From positions 62,001 through 126,000 of the forward strand of contig NZ_JACXIZ010000019.1 in the NCBI RefSeq assembly GCF_014705605.1: a stretch of DNA of 64,000 nt. Reading direction: 5' to 3'. The stretch is from Paenibacillus sabuli (GTDB taxonomy: Bacteria > Bacillota > Bacilli > Paenibacillales > Paenibacillaceae). The notes below the pieces were generated by a model. The model was not told the DNA's origin. It made no database searches and saw nothing but the letters and a program-made list of their open reading frames with translations. A program made the translations under genes and the position numbers. Shown piece by piece: positions 39,316 through 48,837 of this stretch; positions within the stretch are counted from its first letter, which is position 1; every line of letters begins with the position of its first letter.

Positions 39316-40349
39316 ATAATCACCTCACTGTTGAAATCCTAATTGTTCGGTCAATTTATGGAAATATTTAAATAAATTATTGAATTTTCATTTTCATTCG
39401 CACACATGCGTAGCGTTCCCCAAAAATGCTGCCTGGTTTAAGGTACACTGATGACTATGTTTGCACCATAACGCTTCCTGAAACACACAAAAAGAGACGA
39501 AGACATTCTTGAATACCTGAAAGCCTTGCCATAGAACCTTCATTCCAGGGGTACCGTTACGCCTACGCCTCCTTTACAAAAAGCCACCGAATTTAGACAA
39601 GGGCAAGACCTAAAGGGTAAGTCGCCCAGCAGGAAAGGTTTGGGGGTATTCGCTTGGACAACTCAGAGTGGCGATCCAACGTCGTCATGGTCCTTATCAT
39701 ACTCTTTACCAAACGCTATTCCCGGAGCACACATCTGGATGAAATAAGGATCATCCAAATTAGGATCAAGGTGTATTCCTGCATTATCTAGTAAATAGCT
39801 ACTCCCATCAAAGTGGATTATGCCTTGCTTGGTTAGCTGTGCTGTCCGCATCCAATTTTCAGAATTCTCGTGGGCAAGCATAGACATTGACGACTGTGGA
39901 CAAGCATTCCTGTTTAACCGAGAGAGCTAGATGGTGAACTATAGATAATTCGGTTCGTGGACGTGACGATTAAAGCCCATCGAAGAGATTCAGTAGAAAT
40001 TCAATCTCAGTACTACAAGTGATTGCATCGGCACGTAAAGAATGAAGAAGCCGTCTTTGCACTTATTATTATTGATCTACAAGCGACAGTGATGTTGTAA
40101 AAGCGCCAGACATAGATCAATTCACACGATTCGGTCAATCGATAGCTTAGTAAATGCCAGAGCAGGTCTAGCCATTGTCAAATTGAAAAAGCCCTGACGT
40201 AAGGCAGCTTAGAAATTCCAGCATGGCTATGCTTTTGTAGATACAAGATGAACGCCATCCTTAGTGGGCATACAACAAAAATGTAATATATTAGCGTTGT
40301 GGAGGTCTGAAATAATCCAAAAAATTTAGTTTGTTAAGAAATGAGTATC
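39316..40349. other. Gene-free stretch, probably decayed DNA
   Basis: About 1 kb inside the glycan locus without a complete gene. Composition is intermediate. The longest open frame is 74 codons on the minus strand (39663-39887, MSMLAHENSENWMRTAQLTK...), which has a protein-like composition but no ribosome site, and I do not recognise it. Other frames are broken by many stops. The likely explanation is remnants of one or more inactivated genes or an insertion scar. Confidence 0.5.
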
Positions 40350-41213
40350 TCAAGTGTTTATAACATAATTCATAATTTCTTTAAAGACTTCAGGAGTTTC
40401 GGCCCTTTTATGACCTTCCGGGTGTTCAAATAAAATCTTAAAAATATTATTCTCTTTCCCCGACTCAAGTTTTAAGTCCATTTTTTTACAAAATGGTTTA
40501 AAATGGTTGTTGTAATGGTGTTTATCGAGTTTGTTTTGTGCATAAATGATTCTCTGACTAATCAGTTCTTTGGAATGTTCTAAAATAGAAAATCTGTTAT
40601 AGTAGTATTTCTTAATATCGTCTATATTAAAACCATCAAAAAGTTCATTTAAAAAGTCGTTCACCTTATTTTGATAGTAACGGGTCAAGTCAATCTGAGG
40701 ATTTATGGCAACTGTTAGTGCAGCAGGAAAGTTTTTTGAAATAAAAAGAGAAGCAAATCCACCACCAGATGAGCCATAGAACACAATGTCTTCCTCATTA
40801 ACACGAGTGATTTGTGCGACTTTCCTTACAAGCATGGTAATCTTCTCTGTAAAGGAAATTTGTTTTGTGCCAATGTACCAAGCTAGTCCAACATTTTTGC
40901 AAAGGTTTAGACTAGGATCGGATATATAAATACAATGACCTGGAAAATGTGAAGCCCACGACCAGCGTTGAAATACTGGGGGAGTATATTTATTTCGGTC
41001 AAAATCGCCATTGAAAAATACAAAGAGACGCTTTTCTTCACCAGGACTAAATAAAAAATCATATTTGATTCGATCTATTTCAAAGCTATACAACCCTTTT
41101 TCAAGAAATTTATAATCCCTATTGGTATTAAAGGTGAATTTAGGTATATTAACAAGATTTTTTGAATCTGTCTTAGTGTTTTTATTCAAATCTTTTTTTT
41201 CCACTAACACCAT
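40350..41213 (-). CDS. Putative serine hydrolase/acyltransferase of the glycan locus
   Basis: Not assigned to a named family. The protein (about 287 aa) has a nucleophile-elbow motif VFYGSSGGGFASLFISKNFP (GxSxGG) after an alternating strand region with FVFFNGDFDRNKY, and a late HPEGHKRAETPEVF where the His could complete a catalytic triad. That layout fits an alpha/beta hydrolase resembling Asp2-like or polysaccharide-modifying acetyl-transferases/esterases. The start is uncertain: GGAG directly abuts the ATG at 41213, a GTG 9 bases on (41204) is better spaced, and the open frame extends to 41258. A role in acylating or trimming the glycan is inference. Confidence 0.65.
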   Translation of the reverse strand: MVLVEKKDLNKNTKTDSKNLVNIPKFTFNTNRDYKFLEKGLYSFEIDRIKYDFLFSPGEEKRLFVFFNGDFDRNKYTPPVFQRWSWASHFPGHCIYISDPSLNLCKNVGLAWYIGTKQISFTEKITMLVRKVAQITRVNEEDIVFYGSSGGGFASLFISKNFPAALTVAINPQIDLTRYYQNKVNDFLNELFDGFNIDDIKKYYYNRFSILEHSKELISQRIIYAQNKLDKHHYNNHFKPFCKKMDLKLESGKENNIFKILFEHPEGHKRAETPEVFKEIMNYVINT

Positions 41214-41446
41214 CTCCGTTAATTTAGTGTTATAAAAACATTTTACACCACGCACCATATTGAAAAAAAACCGTTAACCCATTTGTACTAGATGTTTCTT
41301 TAATCAGTTATTATTTACTAAGAACTAAACAGCATGTTAGCTATCAAATTAGTACACTATTGAAAAGAAATAAAGTTTTTATTTGATAAAGCCACTAAAT
41401 TAAATAAGTCAACTGCCAAACAAAGCGCTCAATATAGCGATATTTA

Positions 41447-43627
41447 TCATAGGTAACCGATTTTTTTAGTGTGCTCGAACAAATATTGATAATCCCATTC
41501 TTCCATAAGTAAATTTATCTCTGTTCCTGCAACTCCCTCACTTATTGAGTCCTTTTCTTCAGGAAGCCAAGTTGTAACATCAATGCATTGAAAATAGAAA
41601 TCTAAATGTTTTTTCATAATTTCTATTTTTTCAATAACATCTTTTCTCGTGTTTTTAATTGTTACCAACACTTCTTTCGATTTCACACTAGGAACATACT
41701 TCTGGTAATCAATTAAAACTCTGGAATCAAAAATAATTATTTTATCACTAGTAACCTTTTCTCCGTAAACAACTTTTTGTATATTTTGTCCATCTATAAT
41801 GCTTCGAATTTCATCATACATTTTGTACGTGGGGTTAATTTCATATAGGGACATTTGAATAATTCCAGTTTTCAGATTGTTGTCTATTGAAAGTTTAATT
41901 AATTCAAGCAATTCCCGCTCATTTCCAGTTAGTTTCCTAAAGTCAGAAATAATTATGACATCAAATTTTCTTAACTCATTTTCACTTTTTATTCTATTAG
42001 GCAACATCGGTTCTGGAACAGGGAACGGGCGCTCATTACCGTTCCTTTCATAAAATAAAGAAGTTGCATTTTGATGATAAAATGACTGACTTTCAAAATA
42101 TTCTTGACGCGCTCCCATTAAAAAGCCATGATATCCAAAGGCAGAGTTTCCTGTTAAGGATGTACTAGACTGTCTTTGAAAAGAAAGAGGACCTGTAGAA
42201 AGATCCGCCACAGAGTTTTTTCCAAATATTTTCCGAACTCTTCTAATATATTCAGAGTCAGCACCGAAACGCACCTCATCAAGATAGCCCACTTTATTTA
42301 GTACAGGTTTTTTTCTAAACATAAATGATGAGATATTTGTAAAAACAAGCCTCAAGTTCCCCCTTCTATAAAATTCCATATCTGAAGTCGCTCTAACTTG
42401 TTGTGAAGTGTTCCCCATAACATTTGGATTATTAATTAGATGAAGAACTTGAAATTCAATTTTTTGCGCATGGGACCAATCATCAGAATCATTACAAGTT
42501 ATGAATTCACCTTCGGAAATTTCAATTCCCATATTTCTACAAACATAAGGACCAGCATTTTGTTCGTTTTGCAAAATTTTAATTCGATGATCTTTCACAG
42601 CTAGTTTCTTAACAAGTTCAAGAGAATTATCATTGCTACAATCATCCACAATTATAAGTTCCAAATTAGACCATGATTGATTTAAAATTGATTTAATTGC
42701 TGTTTCTACAGTATGTTCTGCATTATAAACTGGCATAATAACGCTAACTTTGGGCTGAATGTTATCTTTAACAGTATTAAATTCTTCACAGTATAATCTA
42801 TCATATGGTTTTAAAGAGGAATTTGAACAAATAAAAATATCATTAATGCCATAATTCTGAAGACCTTTATTTATCCAATTAAGCTTATCGCTTAGTTTGT
42901 TTTCAGTATTACTAATTGCAAGATAATAATCTATGTGACCCGGCTTATTGACAAATTTCATTAATATTTCTTTTCCTTTTTCTATTTCCCCAAGTAGGAT
43001 ATAGCATTCTGCTTCTAAAATACATACTCTATCAATTTCAATTCCTTTTGGATTTTCTTTTACTATACTTAACATTTCTAAACATTTTTTTGCATTTTCA
43101 TTTGTTCTCATATTAGCATACCACAAGGCTAAAACCCAAGCTGCTATATTTTTTTGAGTATTCAATTGTGTATCATTTTTTAAAATTATATTGTTTAGCT
43201 CTTCCAGCGCCCTCTCAGTAAAACCCAAATTAAACAGCTTTTGTTTTATTCTCTCAACTCTTTGCAGATCTTTCTTTAAAGCTACAGATTCATTTATAAA
43301 TTTTTCGCTTTGCACAGAATGATTTACTTTTCTGAAACCCTTTTTGTAAACTGAACCTAAGTATCTCAAAAATCTAGTATATCTCCAAGTTCTACTTCTT
43401 TCGATTTCCGAATACTTCCTCTTGTGTTTTTCTTTCAATCTTTTATTGTGATTATTTTTTCGGATTTGAACTTTCAAGTTTTTACTTAGTTTTAAATATT
43501 CAGTCTCTAATGCCGCCTGCTCTCTTAAAGCTTCTTCTAATAATTTCGTATTTTGTTCAATTTCAAAATTTTTTCTTTGGAAATTTTCTATCACACTTTC
43601 TGATGTTGCTTTAAAAACTTTGCTCAT
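41447..43627 (-). CDS. Large GT2 glycosyltransferase with N-terminal coiled coil and helical repeat domain
   Basis: The 726-aa protein has a charged coiled coil (about 12-75), the motif SRTWRYTRFLR (78-88), a TPR-like helical region (about 120-260) and a GT2 domain from about 293 (KVSVIMPVYNAEHTVETA, LIIVDDCSNDNS, FITCNDSDDWSHAQKIE). A C-terminal domain follows with RFGADSEYIRRVR, SLTGNSAFGYHGFLMGARQE, and a further approximately 180 residues that look like a second nucleotide- or sugar-binding domain. It is a clear paralogue of the protein at 44602-46491. ATG follows GAGGTG. AT-rich, consistent with transfer. Confidence 0.8.
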   Translation of the reverse strand: MSKVFKATSESVIENFQRKNFEIEQNTKLLEEALREQAALETEYLKLSKNLKVQIRKNNHNKRLKEKHKRKYSEIERSRTWRYTRFLRYLGSVYKKGFRKVNHSVQSEKFINESVALKKDLQRVERIKQKLFNLGFTERALEELNNIILKNDTQLNTQKNIAAWVLALWYANMRTNENAKKCLEMLSIVKENPKGIEIDRVCILEAECYILLGEIEKGKEILMKFVNKPGHIDYYLAISNTENKLSDKLNWINKGLQNYGINDIFICSNSSLKPYDRLYCEEFNTVKDNIQPKVSVIMPVYNAEHTVETAIKSILNQSWSNLELIIVDDCSNDNSLELVKKLAVKDHRIKILQNEQNAGPYVCRNMGIEISEGEFITCNDSDDWSHAQKIEFQVLHLINNPNVMGNTSQQVRATSDMEFYRRGNLRLVFTNISSFMFRKKPVLNKVGYLDEVRFGADSEYIRRVRKIFGKNSVADLSTGPLSFQRQSSTSLTGNSAFGYHGFLMGARQEYFESQSFYHQNATSLFYERNGNERPFPVPEPMLPNRIKSENELRKFDVIIISDFRKLTGNERELLELIKLSIDNNLKTGIIQMSLYEINPTYKMYDEIRSIIDGQNIQKVVYGEKVTSDKIIIFDSRVLIDYQKYVPSVKSKEVLVTIKNTRKDVIEKIEIMKKHLDFYFQCIDVTTWLPEEKDSISEGVAGTEINLLMEEWDYQYLFEHTKKIGYL

Positions 43628-43652
43628 GGTTACACCTCGTTTATCTGAATTA

Positions 43653-44612
43653 TTATTTCAATCTATCTTTAATATCTCTTAACACTTTAGTCATCCTCCA
43701 GGTATTACTATTCTCTATTTCATAACTAATTTTTTCGTAATGACTCAATTTTCGCTCTATCTTTTTCCCTTTATTTATTTCATCATGTATTTTCCGTTTC
43801 ATGTTATCGATATTTCGTTTCAAAAATTCATTTCGATTTCTTGAAATTTCCAAAAAATATTTTATAGTTGAAATTACATTGTCTAAGTTATCTGCACTAT
43901 CTTCAACACACCTTCTTGTATAATCCAATTGTTCTCTAACATCTTCTAACTGACTTCTCAAAATACCAGTCGTATCTTTTTCTTCATCAATTAATTTTCT
44001 CAATGAATTTATATTAAATCTTTCATTAGAATAGGCCCTCTTCCTAGAAGTGTAAAATCCGATTCTTCTTTTTTCAGGGTAGAAATAACAAATTATTCTT
44101 TGATTTTTATTATTTTCCGAAACGTATAATGGTTCATCAACAATGACGTAATATGTTGGTTTTCTCCCAAACCAATTCACAATTTTTTCAAGATCAACCG
44201 GGTCGTGCAAATGTTCTTTACAAGAATTTTCTTTCCATTTATAGGGCAAGGAAACTAGTACACGATCTGAAGTTTCTAATAATTTGTGTGCGAATCTGGT
44301 TGGGTCCGGAACATGTTCTAAAACTTGAAGACATGTTAAAAAGTCATATTTAGTTTGAGGTTTAAAGTCAAAGAAATCAGCCTTTATTCCCAAAACATTG
44401 TCAGAGCTATATGGTTTCTCAATGTCTAATGAATTTCTTGTGGGAATCCAATCAAATTCCTCTATAAGAGGAGTCTCATTTGACCCAACATCAATAAGAC
44501 TTTTTGAATCATGTGCAAGGCCCCTTACAAGGATTCGCACGTATTCATAATAAATTAAATTAATTCTTTCATCCCAATATGATGATTCATTATTTTGATG
44601 TTTAATCGCCAT
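43653..44612 (-). CDS. SAM methyltransferase with C-terminal coiled coil
   Basis: The 319-aa protein has a class I methyltransferase domain: SLIDVGSNETPLIEEFDW (38-55), LDIEKPYSSDN and LTCLQVLEHVPDPTRFAHKL (motif with HVPDP). From about residue 200 to 300 it forms a long charged coiled coil (EEKDTTGILRSQLEDVREQL and onwards), ending with NSNTWRMTKVLRDIKDRLK. A methyltransferase followed by a coiled coil is the layout of WbdD, the chain-terminating enzyme and molecular ruler of ABC-exported O antigens. The shared TWR motif with the neighbouring GT suggests a physical partnership. Start ATG follows AAGGAGG. Confidence 0.75.
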   Translation of the reverse strand: MAIKHQNNESSYWDERINLIYYEYVRILVRGLAHDSKSLIDVGSNETPLIEEFDWIPTRNSLDIEKPYSSDNVLGIKADFFDFKPQTKYDFLTCLQVLEHVPDPTRFAHKLLETSDRVLVSLPYKWKENSCKEHLHDPVDLEKIVNWFGRKPTYYVIVDEPLYVSENNKNQRIICYFYPEKRRIGFYTSRKRAYSNERFNINSLRKLIDEEKDTTGILRSQLEDVREQLDYTRRCVEDSADNLDNVISTIKYFLEISRNRNEFLKRNIDNMKRKIHDEINKGKKIERKLSHYEKISYEIENSNTWRMTKVLRDIKDRLK

Positions 44613-46491
44613 TTTCTACCTCCTTATTCTTCTTGAATTTTTCCAATGATAAAGTTGTAATTTTATTATAATTGAGAAAATACCTAGAATTTTCGTATAC
44701 TTGATTTTCTATTACTGCGCTTCCCCTCTCAAGTATGTATACTTCATCTGAATAAACTTTTGGCACATAACGTTGTCTATGTTGCAATAAATCAGAACCT
44801 AGTATATATAAACTTTCACAGAAAACTTTCTGTCCATACACTAGAAATTCGCATTCACTATTATTAAGGCAGTTTCTAATTTGTTCATTTATAAAAGTAG
44901 TAGGGTTAAAATCATATTTATAATATTGGATCAACCCAATTCTACATGAATCACCTGAAGATAACATCGCTATTAAATCAAAAATATCTCTATCAAAAAC
45001 CCTAAAATCAAATATTAGTATTTTTTCCAGTTTAACTACTGAGTTTCCCTTTTCAAGTAAAGGACGTGGAACCTTAAAAGGCCTTTTGCGCATAGGATAC
45101 TCATAATATAATTTTTTCACCGGAGCTGTTTTATGAAAATAAATCTGACTTTCAAAATATTCTTTTCTTGCTCCCATAAAGAAACCATGATAACCGAATG
45201 CTTCATTACCAGTCAATGAACTACTTGATTGACGTTGAAAAGACAATGGCCCACTTTCAAGATTTAGCACAGAATCCTTCCCAAATACTACCTTAATTCT
45301 CCTTATAAACTCAGAATCCGCTGCAAACCTAACAGAATCTAAATACCCTAATTTTTCCATAACGATCTTTCTTCTAAACATTAATGAAGATACATTAGGA
45401 ATCAGAAGACGAAAATTACCTCTTCTATAAAAACATAAATCTGAGGTAGCCCTAATTTGTTGAGAAGTATTTGCTATTATTCCTGGGTTTAACAGAAAAT
45501 TAGTTATTTGAGTTTCTATTTTTTGAGGATGTGACCAGTCATCAGAATCATTACAAGTGATAAAGTCGCCTGTAGCAACTTTAATCCCTTCGTTTCTAGC
45601 AACATATGCTCCACTGTTTTTATTTGTTGTTATTGTTTTTATTCTTTTATCAATAAGTTTAATTTTTTTCAGTTTAGTAGAAGTATTATCAATGCTACAG
45701 TCATCAACAACAATTATCTCTATATTACTCCATGTTTGATTTATTAATGAAATCAATGCTGTTTCAATAGTATCCTCAGCGTTATAAACCGGGACAATAA
45801 TTGAGACTTTAAACTTTTTAGATCGTTCTAAATCTACTTTTTCATTCACAATATCTGACTTGATGCAATCATAAGGCGGTTTTCCAGAAAATGCATCGAT
45901 TGAAATAGGTAATAGATTCTTAACTGCTAACCCTTTATTGATCCAAAATATTTTTTGCTCAATCTCGTCTTCGAAATTTGCCCTCATAAAAAACAAATCG
46001 AGCAATTTCAATTTTGGAAGTATACTATCAAGCAACTGTTTACCCTTCATAGTTTCTTTTAAAAGCAAATAATTTTCTGTTTCTATCAATATATCTTCTA
46101 TGTGCAATATATCTTCTTTGTGATATTTATATTGTTTCATGTTTGATAAATAATATAGTGATTTTATTGCTGAATCTGGATTTCGTTGATTTGCATACCA
46201 CAATGCTAATTCTCTTCTAGCTAAATACTTTTCCTTGGCGCTTTTCGTTTCTTCAATTATCTTTTCCAACTCTGCTTGAGCAGACATTTCAAGCCCTAAC
46301 TCTCTTAATTTTAGTTTAATAGCGCTAAGCCTTGGTTCAACAGAAGATTGAACCAATAATTCTTTTAATATAACTTGGAATCTCATCGGTAATACCTTTT
46401 TAATCTTCTGTTTCCAATCATCATTTAAAACATTATTTGTTTTACTCAGTAGCATTGTCGACAATTTTCTTTCTATTCTTTTTTTTTTCAA
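44602..46491 (-). CDS. Large GT2 glycosyltransferase with helical repeat domain (paralogue)
   Basis: Chosen start: TTG at 46489-46491, 8 bases after GAGGTGA, giving 629 aa; the open frame extends upstream only as the shadow of the ABC gene. A helical region (LRELGLEMSAQAELEKIIEE, RRELALWYANQRNPDSAIKS) precedes a GT2 domain (KVSIIVPVYNAEDTIETALI, IIVVDDCSIDNTS, FITCNDSDDWSHPQKIE) and the conserved RFAADSEFIRRI and GYHGFFMGARKEYFESQ. It shares gene layout and sequence with 41447-43627 but lacks that protein's coiled coil. It overlaps the methyltransferase start by 11 bases. Confidence 0.8.
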   Translation of the reverse strand: MKKKRIERKLSTMLLSKTNNVLNDDWKQKIKKVLPMRFQVILKELLVQSSVEPRLSAIKLKLRELGLEMSAQAELEKIIEETKSAKEKYLARRELALWYANQRNPDSAIKSLYYLSNMKQYKYHKEDILHIEDILIETENYLLLKETMKGKQLLDSILPKLKLLDLFFMRANFEDEIEQKIFWINKGLAVKNLLPISIDAFSGKPPYDCIKSDIVNEKVDLERSKKFKVSIIVPVYNAEDTIETALISLINQTWSNIEIIVVDDCSIDNTSTKLKKIKLIDKRIKTITTNKNSGAYVARNEGIKVATGDFITCNDSDDWSHPQKIETQITNFLLNPGIIANTSQQIRATSDLCFYRRGNFRLLIPNVSSLMFRRKIVMEKLGYLDSVRFAADSEFIRRIKVVFGKDSVLNLESGPLSFQRQSSSSLTGNEAFGYHGFFMGARKEYFESQIYFHKTAPVKKLYYEYPMRKRPFKVPRPLLEKGNSVVKLEKILIFDFRVFDRDIFDLIAMLSSGDSCRIGLIQYYKYDFNPTTFINEQIRNCLNNSECEFLVYGQKVFCESLYILGSDLLQHRQRYVPKVYSDEVYILERGSAVIENQVYENSRYFLNYNKITTLSLEKFKKNKEVENGD

Positions 46492-46528
46492 TTCAAAAAT
46501 CACCTCGCCCAAATGAGTTGTAGAACCA

Positions 46529-48025
46529 TCAACTCTTAATGTCTTTTGAAAATTTATCCTTATAAAAATTAATAGCATCCCTAGGAGACCCGTCAAATAG
46601 AACTTTTCCTGCCCCCAAACAAATGGCTTTACTACAAATTTTTTCAACAAACCCCATGCTATGCGTTACAATTATAACCGCTTTCGACCTATCAATCATT
46701 TCCTGTATTCTAATACTTGCCTTTTGATTAAAGGCCATATCTCCCGTCGACAGGGCTTCGTCGATAACAAATATGTCCGGTTCAAGAACGGCCGCTATGC
46801 TAAACCCAAGTCTGGCTTTCATACCACTTGAATATTGTTTAACCGGTTTATCTATTACCTTCTCAAGCTCGGAAAAAGATACAATTTCTGAATATTTTTC
46901 ATCTATTTCTTTTTTTGAAATCCCCAATAACATGCCATTAAGATATATATTATCCGCTCCAGTTAATTGCTGACTGAACCCTGCGCCAAACCCTAATAGC
47001 GCTGTCGTTCTTCCCTTTACGATTAACTCGCCTTGATCGGGTACGAGTATATTCGTTAACGCTTTGCAAAGTGTGCTTTTTCCGGCTCCATTATGACCAA
47101 TAACACCGACTACTTCTCCCTCTTTTATTTTAAAGCTGACATTTTCCAATGCTTGGAACATTTTCCCCTTGACTTTGTACCTAACACCTACGGATTTGGC
47201 CTCTACAATTAAGTTGTCTCGCTTCATAATCTCTGTCTGTTTAAACTCAATTTTATTATTCTTTTTCACCGCTTTTTTTTGCGGAACTGAAGCTTTATAC
47301 ATTTCAGCAACCTTGTTTGGGGCACCTACGGCTTTAATGACACCTTTGTCCAGCCATATTAAGCGATCACAGTTTCGTTCAGCATACCCTATACTGTGAG
47401 TCACCATAATAACCATTTTGGCTTTTTTCACTAGCTCCTTCATCTTCTCCGCGGCCTTAGTACTGAAAGCAAGATCACCAGTATTCAATGCCTCATCCAG
47501 GACAAGAATTTCTGGTTCCATTAATGCGACAATGCTGAAACCTAGTCGAGCCTTCATTCCGCTCGAGTAGTGTTTCACAGAACGATCCATAAACTCGCCG
47601 ATCCCTGAAAATTTATGAATGTCGTTTATATACTGTTGGATTTTTTTCTTTTTAATTCCGAGTATCATTCCGCTCATATATACATTTTCGCGTCCTGTTA
47701 ATTCTTTATTAAACCCGAGTCCTAATGAAAAAAGCGCGGTCACCTCGCCTTTCACTTGCAACTGCCCTTCCTCAGGCGTAAGGATACCACTAATTAATTT
47801 GCAAAGCGTTGTTTTTCCAGAACCATTTGATCCGATAATCCCCAATATTTCACCCTTGTATCCAGTGAAATCGATGTTTTTTATCGGCCAAATCACATTT
47901 TTATTTGAATTCCCCTTTTTCCGAAAAAGAGAGTGATAGATATAAGATTTATAATCGTCTGTGCGGTACCCGGAGATGTAAGAAACTCCGAGATTTTTAG
48001 CGCTTATTACAGCCTCCGTATCCAT
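46529..48025 (-). CDS. ABC transporter ATPase with two fused TagH/Wzt-like domains
   Basis: The 498-aa protein has two complete nucleotide-binding domains. NBD1: Walker A GSNGSGKT (65-72), signature YSSGMKARLGFS, Walker B ILVLDEALNTGD. NBD2 (from about 270): Walker A GHNGAGKST, YSSGMKARLGFSIAAVLEP, IFVIDEALSTGD. Both are TagH/Wzt type; no C-terminal carbohydrate-binding domain of the O9a Wzt kind is present. Normally one NBD is encoded and dimerises; the fusion implies one polypeptide per transporter. ATG 48025 follows GGAGG by 8 bases; the open frame starts 24 bases earlier. It pairs with the permease upstream. Confidence 0.88.
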   Translation of the reverse strand: MDTEAVISAKNLGVSYISGYRTDDYKSYIYHSLFRKKGNSNKNVIWPIKNIDFTGYKGEILGIIGSNGSGKTTLCKLISGILTPEEGQLQVKGEVTALFSLGLGFNKELTGRENVYMSGMILGIKKKKIQQYINDIHKFSGIGEFMDRSVKHYSSGMKARLGFSIVALMEPEILVLDEALNTGDLAFSTKAAEKMKELVKKAKMVIMVTHSIGYAERNCDRLIWLDKGVIKAVGAPNKVAEMYKASVPQKKAVKKNNKIEFKQTEIMKRDNLIVEAKSVGVRYKVKGKMFQALENVSFKIKEGEVVGVIGHNGAGKSTLCKALTNILVPDQGELIVKGRTTALLGFGAGFSQQLTGADNIYLNGMLLGISKKEIDEKYSEIVSFSELEKVIDKPVKQYSSGMKARLGFSIAAVLEPDIFVIDEALSTGDMAFNQKASIRIQEMIDRSKAVIIVTHSMGFVEKICSKAICLGAGKVLFDGSPRDAINFYKDKFSKDIKS

Positions 48026-48045
48026 CCACAATTCCTCCATATATA

Positions 48046-48837
48046 TCAAAGTGCTTTTATAATTTTGTGTTCATTCTTACTATAAAACAGCAACAGGCAA
48101 ATAATTAATAGTAAAGATGCTATACCAGTTACGGTCAAATTTATAAGATTTGGCATTTGATGATACATAAATATATTACGATAACTCGTCACAATGTGAG
48201 CAAAAGGATTTATATTCACAATCCATTGATACTGTTCTGGCAACCTTCCACCCTCCCAAATGACAGGAGAAGCATAGAACCATAGCCGAATAAAGTGCGA
48301 CAAAATATTATCGATGTCGCGTACAAAAACGCAAATGTATGCCAGAAATAATGAAATGGAAATTAAAAACAATAATTGAACAAGCATAATAAAAGGCAAA
48401 TAAACAATATGCCATGAAGGCATAATGCCAAAGAAGGCCAAGAAAATCGCAATTACCGCAAGCCCAAAAACAAAATTAATTAATTGGGCAAAGGTTCGTG
48501 TCATTGGAAAGATTGCTTTCGGTAAGTAAACTTGATTAATGATGGAAGTATAGCTTGTAATCGCCTTGGACGAACTGTTAACTGCCGAGCTGGTCCAACG
48601 CCATGCGACCAAACCAATTACCAGAAAAACGCCGTAGTTCTCTCCTCCCCTGCCCAAAATCACGACAACTAAGAAGTAATAAATCAATGCTCCGAGCAAA
48701 GGATCCAACAGCCACCAAAAATACCCAAGGTAACTATTTCGATGCTCCGCTTTTAATCCCGACTTCACTAGATATATCAATAAGTCTTTCCGTTTTAAAA
48801 TTTCGCTTAAATAATTACGCAATGTGATCCACACCAT
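48046..48837 (-). CDS. ABC-2 type polysaccharide export permease (TagG/Wzm-like)
   Basis: A six-helix ABC-2 permease of 263 aa from the ATG at 48837 (MVWITLRNYLSEILKRKDLL). The RKDLLIYLVKSGLKAEHRNS N-terminal amphipathic region and GYFWWLLDPLLGALIYYFLV first helix are typical of TagG/Wzm/RgpC-like exporters, and NINPFAHIVTSYRNIF is a conserved C-terminal loop. With the tandem ATPase it would flip lipid-linked glycan to the outside. No ribosome site is close to this ATG; the open frame reaches a TTG at 48867. A small ORF with an excellent ribosome site overlaps the start. Confidence 0.88.
   Translation of the reverse strand: MVWITLRNYLSEILKRKDLLIYLVKSGLKAEHRNSYLGYFWWLLDPLLGALIYYFLVVVILGRGGENYGVFLVIGLVAWRWTSSAVNSSSKAITSYTSIINQVYLPKAIFPMTRTFAQLINFVFGLAVIAIFLAFFGIMPSWHIVYLPFIMLVQLLFLISISLFLAYICVFVRDIDNILSHFIRLWFYASPVIWEGGRLPEQYQWIVNINPFAHIVTSYRNIFMYHQMPNLINLTVTGIASLLLIICLLLFYSKNEHKIIKAL

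Noticed and set aside
39663-39887. 74-codon minus-strand frame in the decayed region
   Set aside because: Protein-like composition but no start signals and no recognised family; kept only as part of the relic region.
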